Source: Callipepla californica brunnescens (taxonomy: Eukaryota > Chordata > Aves > Galliformes > Odontophoridae). Taken from it: DNA of 64,000 bases. The stretch's first letter is position 1. Each line of letters starts with the position of its first letter. The notes under the pieces were generated by a model. The model was not told where the DNA came from. It was given only the letters and a program-made list of their open reading frames with translations, and did not search any database. Location: NCBI GenBank assembly GCA_023055505.1, contig JALIRH010000001.1:13015467-13079466 (forward strand), read 5' to 3'. This document shows positions 13,266 through 25,017 of the stretch, piece by piece. The translations under genes were made by a program, and so were the position numbers.

Positions 13266-13461
13266 AAAAATGAGTCAGATATCATACTACCACAGTCAGT
13301 GTTGTATAGTGGAAGCAGACACAAACACATTTTCTCTAAGTGTTTCTGGAGCACCATCCAAGTACCTTGCTCATTTTTGCACTTCACTGCAATGGTGGTT
13401 GAGTTTTCTTCTTCCCTGTGTCACCACAGAGACCCCTTTGTTCCAGCCACTATTCTCCAAG
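13266..13461 (+). other. Candidate coding exon 3 of an unrecognised gene
   Basis: 196 bases, open. The acceptor is excellent (GTGCTGTTTTTTTTCCTAG) and the donor is CTCCAAG/GTTAAT. Its first base completes a codon left with two bases by 5581-5840, giving Arg at the join, and it ends in phase 0. The peptide includes SGAPSKYLAHFCTSLQWWLS. It has no recognisable domain. The gap to the preceding candidate is 7.4 kb, an ordinary intron size for a bird macrochromosome. Confidence 0.25.
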
Positions 13462-13783
13462 GTTAATGCTGATACAGTGACTCTCTTTTTTTCTATCCCA
13501 ATCAAGACACAGGCAAAAAAATGATTCACTCTCAACAGCAAGTTGCACCTTATTTAGTAGTCTGTTTAATCCCGAAAGGTGTCTGCATTTGGAACAAATA
13601 AGCTGTGTTTGCTACACAGTATTAAATCACGTGAAGAAAAAAATAGTATCATCTTCACTGTTCTTCCCAAAGTAGAAACACTTCTTGAAGAGGCAAACTG
13701 CTAAGGATTATTTCATTTCAATGAATTTCAGCCATCTAAAATACAGATATCTACTTTCTGAGCTGTGCTATATATATACATAT

Positions 13784-13847
13784 GGTTGGACTAGATGATC
13801 TTGTAGGTCCTTTCCAACCTAATGAATCTATGAATCTATGAATCTAT
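13784..13847 (+). mobile_element. CR1 3' tail fragment
   Basis: GGTTGGACTAGATGATCTTG, TAGGTCCTTTCCAACC, then three GAATCTAT units, a variant of the CR1 ATTCTATG tail. About 64 bases of the element survive. Confidence 0.92.
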
Positions 13848-14795
13848 ATTTTTTGTTATAGACCATAAAGACATTTAAAATATCAAAATCATTCTAGAGT
13901 ATGATTAAAAGTTGTAGATGTCAGTAACAGGACAGGGTGAACTGTACCCCAGGAGTGACCTTCTCTCTTTTCTCTGAAGGGAACCTGAGGTGATAAGCCA
14001 CATAGTAGGGACCTGCACTGTATATTTCAAAAGATAACTGAAATTAATCCTACCATGTTCATCTTACTCTGTTTTGTTGGAAAAATTGTAACATGCAGTT
14101 TAGGCAGGGAATCTGAGATGTCCCATTCACTTTACATTTCCTCTCACAGTGAAACTACTTAATAATATAAACAAACAAACAACACAGTGCAGAGAATGTG
14201 CTACTGTTATTCAATCCAGGCCAGGTGAAGTGCAGAACAGGCAACTACCAGGTCTCAGTTACACCAGAAATAGGTCAAAACAGCTTAATCCTTATTTAGA
14301 CTCACTCCAATGCAAGTCTTCTGCTCTGTTATTTTACCCAGATAACATCCAAATGTGATAGGATATATTACAGATTCCTGTCCTCCTGACATCTTTCATA
14401 TGAGAAGTATTATTCTGTTGAAAAATAAAGCAAGTAAATGTAAATGCCTACATGCATTGTAAGTGTCTAATCCATGATTTTAGCTGATGCAGACGATGGT
14501 TTCTGGAGAGCAACCCAGAAGCTCAATTCATTTGTCTAAATGGAAGTATCTATTGTCATTTGAGATGCCAGATATATATAAGAAATTCTCAAATATGATA
14601 CAAGTCCCATGATATGTTCTCCACTTTCAGAGAAGACTCTGGGGCCAGGCAAAAAATCACACAGTATCTCAAATAGTAGAAGCAATCTGTATTGAGACAA
14701 CTGAACAAGGTCTGAGTGGGTGTATAAATCTCACATTGAATGACATCAGATTGAATCCACTCTTTACCACTGCAATGAGTATTTAAATATTGCAG
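13848..14795. other. Unassigned DNA
   Basis: No repeat was recognised. A 75-base segment at 14150-14224 has a good acceptor (ACATTTCCTCTCACAG) and donor (GCCAG/GTGAAG), but needs the preceding exon to leave one base over, so it does not fit the exit phase of 13266-13461. It is either chance or part of another splice form. Confidence 0.45.
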
Positions 14796-14981
14796 AGCAT
14801 TTTTGTCTCTTATCTCTATTTGAAACCCTCTTACAGTGTCACCTATTACTTCCTACTGCTCTCTAAACACATGCAACATGTTCTGGAGACATACCCCCAC
14901 CACCTTGAGCATAGTTTAATGGTGTTAAACAAGGACCATTTGATCTTGAATTGTTCCATTGCTAGATTATCTTTCTGGCAG
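14796..14981 (+). other. Candidate coding exon 4 of an unrecognised gene
   Basis: 186 bases, 62 codons, phase 0 at both ends. The acceptor is ATTTAAATATTGCAG, with a poor pyrimidine tract; the donor is GGCAG/GTGGCA. It directly continues the frame leaving 13266-13461. The peptide is hydrophobic and helical-looking (VTYYFLLLSKHMQHVLETYP), without an obvious signal peptide or membrane topology that I could defend. No family was recognised. Confidence 0.22.
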
Positions 14982-16283
14982 GTGGCAACAGTTTTCGTCA
15001 CAATCAGGCTGTAAGAGAAGAAAAAAAAATTAATGGTGGGAGGAAAGAGTAGGGGGTCTATAGTTTAACCACCTGTAAATTTAGAGCCGGATGAGAAGTT
15101 TTGAAACTGAAAGATTGAAAGTTATTATACCACTTTTATTAAAAAATTCTTGTTTTCAGAATACTTACACATGGTTTTCTAATAGCAACTAGGGCTGTTT
15201 CCTAAGCACTAAATAGCATATTGCCTGAATTTGTAATCCTTGCACAGAGATTTTCTGAGAATGCAAAATCTCCACAATATCCAGTGCCTAAGAGCTAAAC
15301 TTCATGTATCTGTGATGCAATTTTTGAACACACAGTTTAGATAGTCATCCCCAGAAAAGCAATTTTGTCTACTTAATTTTTGTCTCCAGTGACAGAAGTT
15401 CAATATCAGTATATACTGGATTAAAGGATTAGCATAACCACAAATACATCTAATATGCTTACCAATAAAATCTAAATAAAAGACTGTGAAAACAGCTTAA
15501 AATCATTAGAAAACACAATATATAATTAGAAAATTACTAGAAAATATAACTTGTTTCTGGTTGAACATCATATTACCAGAAAAAAAAATAAAATTTAAAA
15601 TTTGAAGGACGGAAAGCATACTATGTTTGAAATAATCCAGTTCCTGTATTATTTTATAAAATGTGCTACTCTATGATACATGTAGAATTAAAAAAAAAAA
15701 TAAAAAGTCAAAATTTCTAGTGTATATATATCAGTGGCTATTGCATTACATCACCATATGCACATCCATTTTGATCACTATCATACATTTTTCCAGAGAG
15801 CTATTCTGCAACTGAGTGACTATATTTTGTGTGCTGGACAGCCTCATTGTTTAAACTAGTTAGGTAAATGCTTAAAGCAATATATTACTTCAAGGTCTCA
15901 AATGTCCTAGTCCTTTCAATTGTTTTCAGTAGGTCTGAGATACAGATAGCAGAGGACAAAATGAATGAAGGAGATGACAACTACTTCTGACACATTTTTA
16001 CCTGTTCAAACATTCAAACTCTTCATTGAAGTACATCCCTTCCCTTCCCTTTCCTTTCTCTTCCATCTTTTCAAAATGGCATTTGACATCCCTTGATTCT
16101 GGGGGGCCAAGATTAATTCAAATTCCACATTAATTTCATACATATTGTATAGCTTCAAAATTCACTATTTTTTCCTTAAAGAAATTTATTTCTTAAACCT
16201 TTTAAACACAGGCTACCAATGGCAATTCAGCTAACACATAGACATTGTTTTTATTGGAAGTCTTCTTTCTCCTTCTTTTGTAG
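14982..16283. other. Unassigned AT-rich DNA with a pure pyrimidine tract
   Basis: Strongly AT-rich around 15460-15720. A pure C/T tract of about 29 bases lies at 16036-16064. No gene or transposon was recognised. Confidence 0.45.
16036..16064. repeat. Polypyrimidine tract
   Basis: An unbroken run of C and T built from CCCTT/CCTTT units. Such tracts can adopt triplex (H-DNA) structure, but nothing here shows a function. Confidence 0.75.
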
Positions 16284-16346
16284 TGCAAAGAGAAAATTCC
16301 ACCTTTAAACAGGATGCTGAACAAGATGGTGTTCATAATTCAGTAG
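16284..16346 (+). other. Candidate terminal coding exon of an unrecognised gene
   Basis: A very strong acceptor (TTTCTCCTTCTTTTGTAG) precedes 63 bases which, in the phase left by 14796-14981, read 20 codons (CKEKIPPLNRMLNKMVFIIQ) and then TAG. An AATAAA lies downstream at 16567-16572 and could serve as a poly(A) signal. A different frame is also open: it begins with two bases, reads QRENSTFKQDAEQDGVHNS and could splice at GTAATA directly after 16346. The two readings exclude each other. This ambiguity lowers confidence. Confidence 0.2.
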
Positions 16347-17469
16347 GTAATATACTTTCCTCTGAACTGGAGCACTGCCTCAGTACAATGTTTTAAATGG
16401 TCCTCCTTTTACTGTGGGTGACGTCTTTCAAAATGAGTCCTACTAATGACATTTTTTACACTGCTTTCCTCTGAAATTGTCCATTTTATTTTTCATTCAA
16501 GCTAGTATTTGTTTCTAAAACAATCTGCTAACATTCCTCTGCCATCTTCTTGAAAACTCATAGGAAAATAAAATACGTAACTGCTGGAGCCATAAAACAA
16601 TAATTTCAAATTATGATCCATTTTGTATGTTCTCATACAAATTCTCTGCAGCACTCTGCCTGAACAGGATTGCAAAACCACCTGGCAAGCATTTCTCAGT
16701 ATGTGCAGATTATGCCAAAGGTTATTAAGGCTCTATGTTTCTATGCTGTTTCATCACAAAGATTTCCTCTTCACAGGGGAATAAAACTTAGATAAAAGGA
16801 ATGGCATAAGAAAAGTCTGCGAATAGACTTTTAGTGGGTCATAAGTATGGCGAAACTTGATGAGTAACACTTGTTAGTGCCAAAAAGAAGGTTAGTGGTT
16901 CAAACAGACACTGAAGCTCAGTTTTGAGTTGGATTAAAAGGATCATGTTCTGCTCTCCCGTTTGTAAAATCTTACATGAAAAGGACCACCATGGAGAACA
17001 AAGGAAGCACTCAGTTCAAGATAGTGACAGCCACTCTGGATGAAGGCGATGACTACATAAGCCTTACTGTCTAGAATAAAAAATGCTTCTGCAATAGAAA
17101 TTGTGAGTAAATTACACTTTTCAGGATATTTTCAACCATCTAAGGATAGATCCCCTTGGGCAAATTTTGTCCTTTGTAAATGTTCACCAAAGAAATAAAA
17201 GCATGCTGGTTTGGTTGCTTGTTCAAGTACTTCTGTTGGTCATATTTATAATTTTAATGGTAATATGTATATATATGTACTAAGACATAAGTTCAGACAA
17301 GTATTCTGACATTTTTTTTATGTGTGACAAAAAGCACTTACGCAGTTGTTGCACCTATCAGTGTTAGCTGTAAGCTGACTTGCCTCTCCACCATGCAGTC
17401 TTGCCTTCTACTGATTCAATATCATTCTGTAGAAATAGGAAGCAGAGAGACTTCAAGACTAACTTCTTG
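16347..17469. other. Unassigned DNA; possible 3' UTR at its start
   Basis: If 16284-16346 is a last coding exon, 16347 to about 16590 would be its 3' UTR, with AATAAA at 16567. Otherwise nothing is recognisable. Confidence 0.4.
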
Positions 17470-17527
17470 CAACTAGATGATCTTAAAGGACCCTTCCAAC
17501 CCAAACCATTCAGTGATTCTATGATTC
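17470..17527 (+). mobile_element. CR1 3' tail fragment
   Basis: AACTAGATGATCTTAAAGG, CCCTTCCAACCCAAACCATT and GATTCTATGATTC: the last 58 bases of a CR1 with the bird-type octamer tail. Confidence 0.93.
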
Positions 17528-17593
17528 AGCTTTCCTTTACTTAGCTTACTTCTCCCACTGTTTTTTCTGACCTGTACAACTCATTTCCACCCA

Positions 17594-17785
17594 TTGTTTG
17601 CATTTCCTATTTTCATTTTTTTTTCATTCTATTCTCTCTCTTCTTTTTTTTATGCATTTAAATCCCTTTTTCTACTCTCTCCTTTTCCACAAGTTCTCTT
17701 CTTCCTGAATCATCATTCTCTGCATCTTCATTTTCATGCTTTCTCAAATCTCACTCTTTGTCTCTGTGGTGTTTTTTTTTTTTAG
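17594..17785. repeat. T/C-rich low-complexity stretch
   Basis: About 190 bases dominated by T and C (TTTTCATTTTTTTTCATTC, TTCTCTCTCTTC). It gives a Phe/Ser/Leu-rich 63-codon frame on the plus strand that is a composition artefact. Confidence 0.7.
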
Positions 17786-20579
17786 TTTTAAGAGTTAAAC
17801 TTTTTCTTTCACTTGTGTTTTGATACCTAGAAAGCCTTAGAAATGTTCCACTCCAGCACATCACGAATCTGTAGATTCACTCCTTGTTCACTGAGATTTT
17901 CCATTGTTTTTATTTTCAGAATCCTACTGTAAGTTAAGAAGCCAAGACTAGCCAGTTTCTCTCTTGGCTAGAAAAGGACTCAGATAATTCAGCCTTAGGC
18001 CATTTCTAATGCCAGCAAGCTCATGGGGCTAATTACTAGAATATGACTCCAGCAGCTGCAGCTGGCAGAGCAGGCTCCAAAATTTATGTGAGTCCTGATG
18101 GAGCACTTAAAAGCGTTGGCACTTTGACATCTATGACCTGCCACAAGGAGAACTATACCTCTACAGAAGTATTAAATGCCACATTAATGTGTCTGCCACT
18201 CTAGGAGAGATCTAAATTGATCATTTTTCATCCTAGGCTGTACAGATGTGTTATAGCCAAGACATTAGAAGACACTATGAATCCTGAAAATCAGTGCTCT
18301 TCACTTTATCGTCTTTCTATTGCTGTTACTTTTCATATTTCAGAAATACACATGTAGTTGTACCTCAATAAGAGTACAAGATACAGAAAGATCACTGGGG
18401 AAGAAAGTTTATTTATTAGCCCAGCCCCATCATGCATATACCATCATTGGATAAAACAAAAATATTTACATTTTGAACATCATTCACCTGTTGTAATTAG
18501 GGAAAACATGTAAGTGTTCAAAAGAAACATCAACTGGGTGAGTGGCTCATTTGGATTTTAAGTTAACTCATACTAGTTGTTGATTCCAGAGTGTTTGTCA
18601 GTATTTAAACAGCAAAACGCAAAACTAAGTAAACCTGGTAGTGTCAGAGATGAGAGTCTAGGAGGGTATTTAGGAATAAGTAAAATGAAGCAGAGCTCCA
18701 GAGTAATGTTTAACAGTAACCAAAGTATTGAGAAGGCACCTAAATACTTCAGGTAAGGGATTAGTCACCAAGACAATGATAAATGAAAGAACTGATCAGA
18801 GTAGAACCCAACTGTATTCCTTCCAGAAAACTGTATTTCTACTATGTTCATTTGAACACTTTTTGGAAATCTACCTTTTGTAATTCTGCATTAAAAAAAA
18901 TGAAATAGAGAGAGTGTGTGTGAGAGAGAAAGAGACCTGCTACCTTGCCCCAATATAAGTAGGAAAGAAATTAAGAAACCAACCAAAGAGCTTCCCAGAG
19001 ATCCAGGAAATGACTGAAACAATTGTTCCTGTGATTATTAGTTAAATATTTGATGAAACTGATTTCAAAGAATCAGTCTCTTAGTTCAGTAAGACCAGAA
19101 TTTCACTATTTATCCTCAGATTCTAATTTTGTGGTGTCTTTTAAGCAAGACACAAGTAAATGTAACAATCCAGGTGAGAAGACAGTGATAGTTACATAAT
19201 GCAGCTATCATAAAACTACACATGCCTGAAATTCATTACGTATGTCTTATTAATTAATTCAGATTCTATCTTCCACATAGCCACACAATCTTGCCACTTC
19301 AGCTTAGCTGATGAATTGTTTGCTGATGGTATGCAAGTCCACTTGTTGAAGTAGCAGGTACAGGCAGACAGCACATGCTTTTGGCAAAGTTTTACGTATT
19401 TTCTTACATATGGCATTGTAATAATGCTTTATGTCAGCCACATACAGTGATTCCACAGTGTGCTAGAGGCATTTCCTAATGGTTTTGCAGAAAACACTCT
19501 TCTAAACCATTTATATGCCTTTTTATATACCTTTTGTTAAAGACAGAATTTTAAAGGTGTTCACTTCTTAACATTCTTATTCTCTTTTTAACGTTTTTTT
19601 CTGTGATTTTCACTATATTTCTACTCTTGTTAAAAGTGCATTCTGTGACTTTTTAATACTGCAATAACTGCATCAATCAAAATTTTACAATTTTAATGCA
19701 TCTTTCATTCAAATCTGCACATTTGCACCCAAACTAATAGGGAAGCAGATACTCCTTCTATGCAAGGTACTTGAAGTAATGAAGTTATCTTTCCTAAATT
19801 TGCTGAAATTCTTTATTAGATCCAGAGAGTATGTATGGAAGCAAATCTTCCTGGACATGTTCTGAAGCTACTCATGTTTCACAGACCTTAGAAAGTTCTC
19901 TTGGTTTGGATGGAATGGCATCTACCTTTTACATCACTGTGTCACAATAGTATTGCATCTGTTTTCAGGTTTGTTCTGCCATCCCTTTGCTATGTACTTT
20001 GTTGTATTATTCAGTTATGTTCTTGTCAAGAAATTACTACTAGAATCTTCTGTTTTTGGTTTTTGGTTCTTTTTGGCTTTTGTTCTTGTTGTTTGTTTAT
20101 TTATTTATTTATTTGTGAAGAACTTCACAGTTTTAAACATTAAAATCTCATTCAGCCCATGGCTGTCTCCACGCTTCTAGTTTGGCACCACATAGTTTGC
20201 CCAGCAGGCTAGAAATGTGATTGTCATTCCTTTGCCAACAGAGAAATTTTCAGCAGCAAACACAGGATGGTTCTAAACATCGCCTTTTAGCTTACTGATA
20301 TGTTTTGGGGCAGCACTGGAAGCCTAATCTTCCTTTGGGAGGATAAAATAAATTAACCTTAAACATAGTACTTTAGTTTTCCTCTCTGTTCCACTCTATT
20401 GCTGTAGAGAATGACTGCTGCCTAACCCCAGAACGTATACCACCAGTAAGAATCAATACTGAGAATTAGCCAGAGGGAAGATTAGTTTGTAAGCAACAAC
20501 AGCTCACAGTTGTTTGCCTAAGTCCTCGTTCAAATTGGTGAGCTCTGCTGAAACCTGGGCAATGCTACAGTTTACATAT
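17786..20579. other. Unassigned DNA with small simple repeats
   Basis: A purine/GT-rich run (GAGAGAGTGTGTGTGAGAGA) lies near 18906-18930 and a (TTTA)n run at 20091-20114. No gene was recognised. The cysteine/phenylalanine-rich frames at 19901-20180 are overlapping readings of a T-rich stretch. Confidence 0.45.
20091..20114. repeat. (TTTA)n microsatellite
   Basis: About five TTTA units within a T/G-rich stretch. Confidence 0.8.
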
Positions 20580-22203
20580 GGAGTGCACTGTCACTGTGCC
20601 ACTTCCAAGGGTGGTTGTAACCCACTCACAGGGTGCTCTGGCCATTGTACCCACCTAAAGAAAGACATGAACTCCAGACACAGAAACCAGTGCAGCTACC
20701 CAAATAAATCTCTCCAGGGAACATATCGCCACCCAAGTCTCAGGCTGCAGAGTATGCTCTATCTTTCTGTTGTTGTCTGATGGCAGCAGTGAGCACACCT
20801 GTGGGAGGTGTGCCCAGGTAACAGTACTGCTCAGCCTGGTGACAGGGCTTCTGGAGAAGGTGGGCAAGCTGAGGAGAATCATGGAGTCAGAGGAGATCAA
20901 CTGCTGGAATCATACTCAGCCATTGCTGGGATGGATGTGTCAATCAGCCACAGCAAAAGGCCAAAGGAGAAAAGCCTACACATCTGAGGAGAACAGAAGC
21001 AGGCTTCTGCTAGGGTCAGTATACAAAATGTCTCCCTGCCCAACTCACTCTGCCAGCTGCTCTTATACTGCAGGTATGAAGCTCTAGAACTTGATAGACA
21101 GTCAAATGATTATGTGGACAATGACCCATCCAGGTTGGCAGGGTCACCTCATCATCCAGTCCCCCATACCATGGCCAATTCCCTCAAAAAAAAAAAAAAA
21201 AAAAAAAGGATTTTTGCCATGTGCAACTTCCTACTGAGGAGAAAAGAGGGCCCTATCAGATCCAACCCAAACATGGCTCTGAAGGTGGTGTCACCAGCAC
21301 TATTTCTGTTTTTTCAACTATGGGACTGTCTACAAAATGCCAAGCTTATGAGTGCCTGATAGGATGCGCCTTTCATAGAGGGGAAAAGAATTTTTTATAC
21401 AGGAACTAACAAGTCTGATCTCTAGACTGAAAAAAAGCGGGAAAGGATAAAGCCAGGCTTACCAATGATATTCTACAGGGTAGCCCCACAAAATTTGATG
21501 GATCATGTGCTAGCAAGGTCTCAGTCTGCTCCACGAGATCCCATGAGGCATGTTTGAAATGTTTCTACATCAACACTTGTAGCACGAAGTACAAGCAAAA
21601 GGAACTAGAATTCTTGACTTAGCCCCAGAGTTACAACATTGGCAGAATCAAAACCTGGTGGCAAGATTCCTGCAACAGGTGTGTTACAATGGATGGATCT
21701 GGGCTCTTCATCAGGGCAAGGCAGGGAGGCACCATGTGTGAGGGATTGTTGATTGTGTGGAGCTCAGAGTTGGTGATGGCAACTCAAGACCATGTATAAG
21801 CATGAAGGGACAAGCAAATAAAAATGATGTCATGATGGAAATCTGCTATAAGTCACTCAGACAGGATGATGATACTGATTAATTATCTTTGAGGAACAAA
21901 GTGATGCCTCTAGATGAAGAGAAGCTTATTTGTTCAGTCTAGAAAAAAGGAGACTGAAAGGAGGCCTCATGACAGCCTACAGTTTGTCATGAGGACAGTA
22001 GAGTATCAGTGCTCTCCTCTGCTATCTGATGACTATTTGACCAAAATGGAAGAGCATGGAGCTGTGTCAGGGGAGGATCAGATTAGGTGTTAGGGAAAGA
22101 TTCCAAACTAGATGGTGGTTAGGCATGAACAGGCTTCCCAGGACAGTGGCCCCACACTGCCAGAGTTCAAGTATTGCTCTCAGAAAAATGGCTCAATTTT
22201 TTT
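20580..22203 (+). mobile_element. CR1 LINE with ORF1, start of ORF2 and 3' end; middle deleted
   Basis: This is the only CR1 here with 5' sequence. Part of ORF1 is seen in 20770-21087 (TCGRCAQVTVLLSLV then KVGKLRRIMESEE): a Cys-containing segment and a leucine-rich coiled segment, which match bird CR1 ORF1 as I remember it. Next, 21210-21260 matches the ORF1 part around CDSLLRGTEGP, and 21380-21450 the ORF1 end. About 21570-21880 matches the start of ORF2, the endonuclease domain (the part usually read EELEAIV and RRGGGVALYV). From about 21920 the sequence jumps to the end of ORF2 and the 3' region (AGACTGAAAGGAGGCCTCAT, then GAACAGGCTTCCCAGG). The whole reverse transcriptase is missing, an internal deletion of about 2 kb relative to a full CR1. 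The 5' edge is uncertain by 100 bases or more. Confidence 0.8.
21186..21207. repeat. Poly(A) tract, 22 bases, inside CR1 ORF1
   Basis: An uninterrupted A22 that falls in the Lys-rich part of CR1 ORF1 and reads as a run of Lys codons. It looks like expansion of a naturally A-rich codon run, not a retrocopy tail, since CR1 homology continues on both sides. Confidence 0.9.
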
Positions 22204-23144
22204 AGGTGGTCCTGTTTAGAAAAAGAAGTTGGCTTAGTGCATATTTACCCACTAGCCTACCAATAACACACAATTCATTTACTTTCATAGAGTATGATGG
22301 CACAAAGTATTGGGCAGAGAAGTTTATTTGCAACACCAGTAAAGGAATGTAAATATAAAATATAGACAAATTTAAGATAGCGCTGTCATATCCTACACCC
22401 GCTGTATATATATAAAGCCATGTAACTATATAGCAGTCATATCTCACACTAGTTTTATTCTCATCTACCATCACTGATTTTAATGAAGTTATTTTTGATT
22501 TACATTAGTGTGCAAATACAGAGATATCTATGTTATACAGAAACATAAATGTAAGGGCTTGAAGAAGGCAGACAGCTTAAAAAATTCAGAAACTCTGAAA
22601 AATACGGTTGTTTAGAAGTACGTAGTAAATCATAGTAATTTGTGAGCTCTTGTGTCAGATGATAGCCATGTTAAAAATGGTTGAAAACTTATCTCTAGAC
22701 ATACTTGACAATTACTAGAGCTATATACTTTCCAAATAAATTTCTGTGGTAAAAATCTGCACAGATAAACAAGACAGTATATCTATGTACAACTACTTTT
22801 TAAGTGAATGAAATAAATATTACAGAATACTATAAAATTCCATATAATTTTATATTACTCCTAGCATCAAACTTAGTATTTCATGTAACATGAAGAAAAA
22901 TATTTACAGCAGAGAGTTGGGATATGAGAAGAATAGCATGTGCTGTAGATCAAGCCTCAGGAAAATCAAGGAAAAACCTCACTTCAAATGCACTCACAAC
23001 TTCTCTTTTTCCAAAAAGATCATAAATAAGACAATTGGGTTTTTGACAGAAAATTATAATTCTCAAAACCTGAAAGTTTCACCAAATGTAATACTGGTGT
23101 TTGTTAAACTTCAACAAAACACAGTCATGCACTGAACTTCTCCT

Positions 23145-23168
23145 CATTTATTTATTTATTTATTTTTT
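23145..23168. repeat. (TTTA)n microsatellite
   Basis: About five TTTA units followed by a T run. Confidence 0.8.
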
Positions 23169-23830
23169 AATCAGTGGCCTTCCAGAAAAGCAGCAGCTCC
23201 TGATAACTACTCAGGAGTCACGCAGGTTCTCTTCCTTGAAAGGCTTCCAAAAGAAAACAAAACAAAACACCTCTAAAAAGAGCTGAAAAAATAAAATGTT
23301 ATCTACACTCCTACAGTATCAATTCTGAATCACAAATCTTGAACGGGAAAGCGTATAAAATAAAGGATCAGCAAGGTATATTTATTACCACAGTGTAGGA
23401 AGAAGAAATGGGATTCTTCTTACAGTATATTATCAGTTACTCTAAAAAGAAGCATCATCGATTTATTACAACATTGCGTTATACACAGGACTTAACAGAA
23501 AGATAATTCCTTCGCATTGATGGGAATTTGAATTATTCAATAAATATCGAACTTGGAAGGTTCTGTAGATCAATTTTAGAGCCAATAAATTATACATAAA
23601 TTCACAATGTCTCCATCATAAAACGGAGAAAACTGTTTAAGATATTTATTTTAATCTTCAGTGGATTTGTCCTTTAGAAAAGAAAGTTTTGCTCTCTGTG
23701 ATAACCTATGTTTACATCATAGCTGTACCTGAAAACTGAATGTTAATGCATTTATTATGTAAGATAGAAACATTGAAAATGTTTTTTTGTTTTCTTTTTC
23801 TTTTTGACTGTGACTGTTATTTCTAGGCTC

Positions 23831-23848
23831 TTTTTTTTTTTTTTTTTT
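23831..23848. repeat. Poly(T) tract, 18 bases
   Basis: An uninterrupted T run. No adjoining retrocopy was recognised on the minus strand. Confidence 0.9.
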
Positions 23849-24236
23849 GGCTAAGGATGTAAAGTTAGGTTGATATTGATATATGAAAATTATGAAATAG
23901 AAGCCAAGGAGTTGTTGTGATGTAATATTCTTTCAACAAATACACTTTTTTTCCCCCATGTCTCAACAAGTTCAAATTATACTATACAGATGAATGAGCA
24001 CTTTTTTTAAACATCTTACTAGAAGCAACCACCACCTTTACCATACTTTGAGGAAACCACTTGCTATGTTCAGTAATATATATTGCTTTTATGTACACAC
24101 ACGCAGCATTGCAAGGCTGTGATTTTTTTAAGTTTCTTATTTCCAAATAAGAAAATTGGTTCCTATTCCTGGTTATTTCTCAGATCAGGAGGCAGAAATT
24201 CATCCTTGTATGTAAATAAGATGAAATCTTGACAAA

Positions 24237-24781
24237 CTAGAAGGTTGAGCATTCTCCAGTAACAGTAAATTTAACATGAGCAGATGCCAGGTTCAGCACA
24301 TGGGATGGGGCAATCCTGGATACAGGCACAGAGAGTGGGGGAATCAAATGCTGGAGAGCAGCCCCACAGAAAGGGATCTGGGGAATTCTGGCTGATGGAA
24401 AGCTGAGTAGAAGCCAGCACTGTGCCCTAGCAGACAAAAGGGCCAGCTTTGAAAGTTGGTGAAGGGTCCAGATGGCAAAGACGTATGAGGAGAGGTTAGG
24501 TCCGTGGGTTTGCTCAGCTCAGAGAAGAGGAACTGCACAGAAGGGTCACGGCGGCTGCAGCTCTCACAGGGAGCAGAGGGTCGATGCTGAGCTCTGCTCT
24601 GTGTGGCAGCGGCAGGGCCCGAGGGAACGGCAAGGAGCTGTGCCAGGGGAGGGGCAGCTGGGGTTGGGAAAGGTTCTGCACAAGAGGGCAATAGGGCACT
24701 GGAACAGGCTACCCAGGGCAGTGGGCACAGCACCGAGATGCCAGAGTTCAAGGAAGATTTGGACAATGCTTATAAAGTCTG
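24237..24781 (+). mobile_element. CR1 fragment, end of ORF2 and 3' region, GC-rich
   Basis: It begins in the reverse transcriptase C-terminus (AAATTTAACATGAGCAGATG, GCCAGGTTCAGCACATGGG), then GAGAGCAGCCCCACAGAAAG and GCCAGCACTGTGCCCTAGC. It ends in the 3' region (GGCACTGGAACAGGCTACCC, then CAGAGTTCAAGGAAGATTTG). It lacks the ATTCTATG octamers and belongs to the same broad subfamily as 20580-22203 and 25018-25445. It is clearly more GC-rich than its surroundings. It is cut by small deletions and stops, so it codes for nothing. The three overlapping minus-strand frames of 61-140 codons here are antisense readings. Confidence 0.85.
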
Positions 24782-25017
24782 AAATGAGGTGAAATGAAAA
24801 GTATGATTTATTTAACAATCGCCTCTAGTATACTGACTAAGTAGGTACTCTTATAACACAAGTACCAAAAAATAACAAGTTTAAACGAAAAAAAGAAAAT
24901 CAATTGTCCAATTCTATATTTTACCATGAAAAGATAAATAACAAAAGGTTGAAAGCATAAAAACTGACTGGCAGATAGTCACTAGCAGTTTTCCTCAAGG
25001 CTCATAGAAAGGCTGAA
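24782..25017. other. Spacer between two CR1 copies
   Basis: About 235 AT-rich bases separate two same-strand CR1 pieces that cover overlapping parts of the element. They are therefore separate insertions, not one split copy. Confidence 0.5.

Larger units (their letters stand above)
22204..24236. other. Unassigned AT-rich DNA with simple repeats
   Basis: (TTTA)n at 23145-23168 and T18 at 23831-23848. No gene or transposon was recognised. Confidence 0.45.

Noticed and set aside
24344..24818. Minus-strand 140-codon Pro/Ser-rich frame
   Set aside because: It is the antisense of a GC-rich CR1 fragment.
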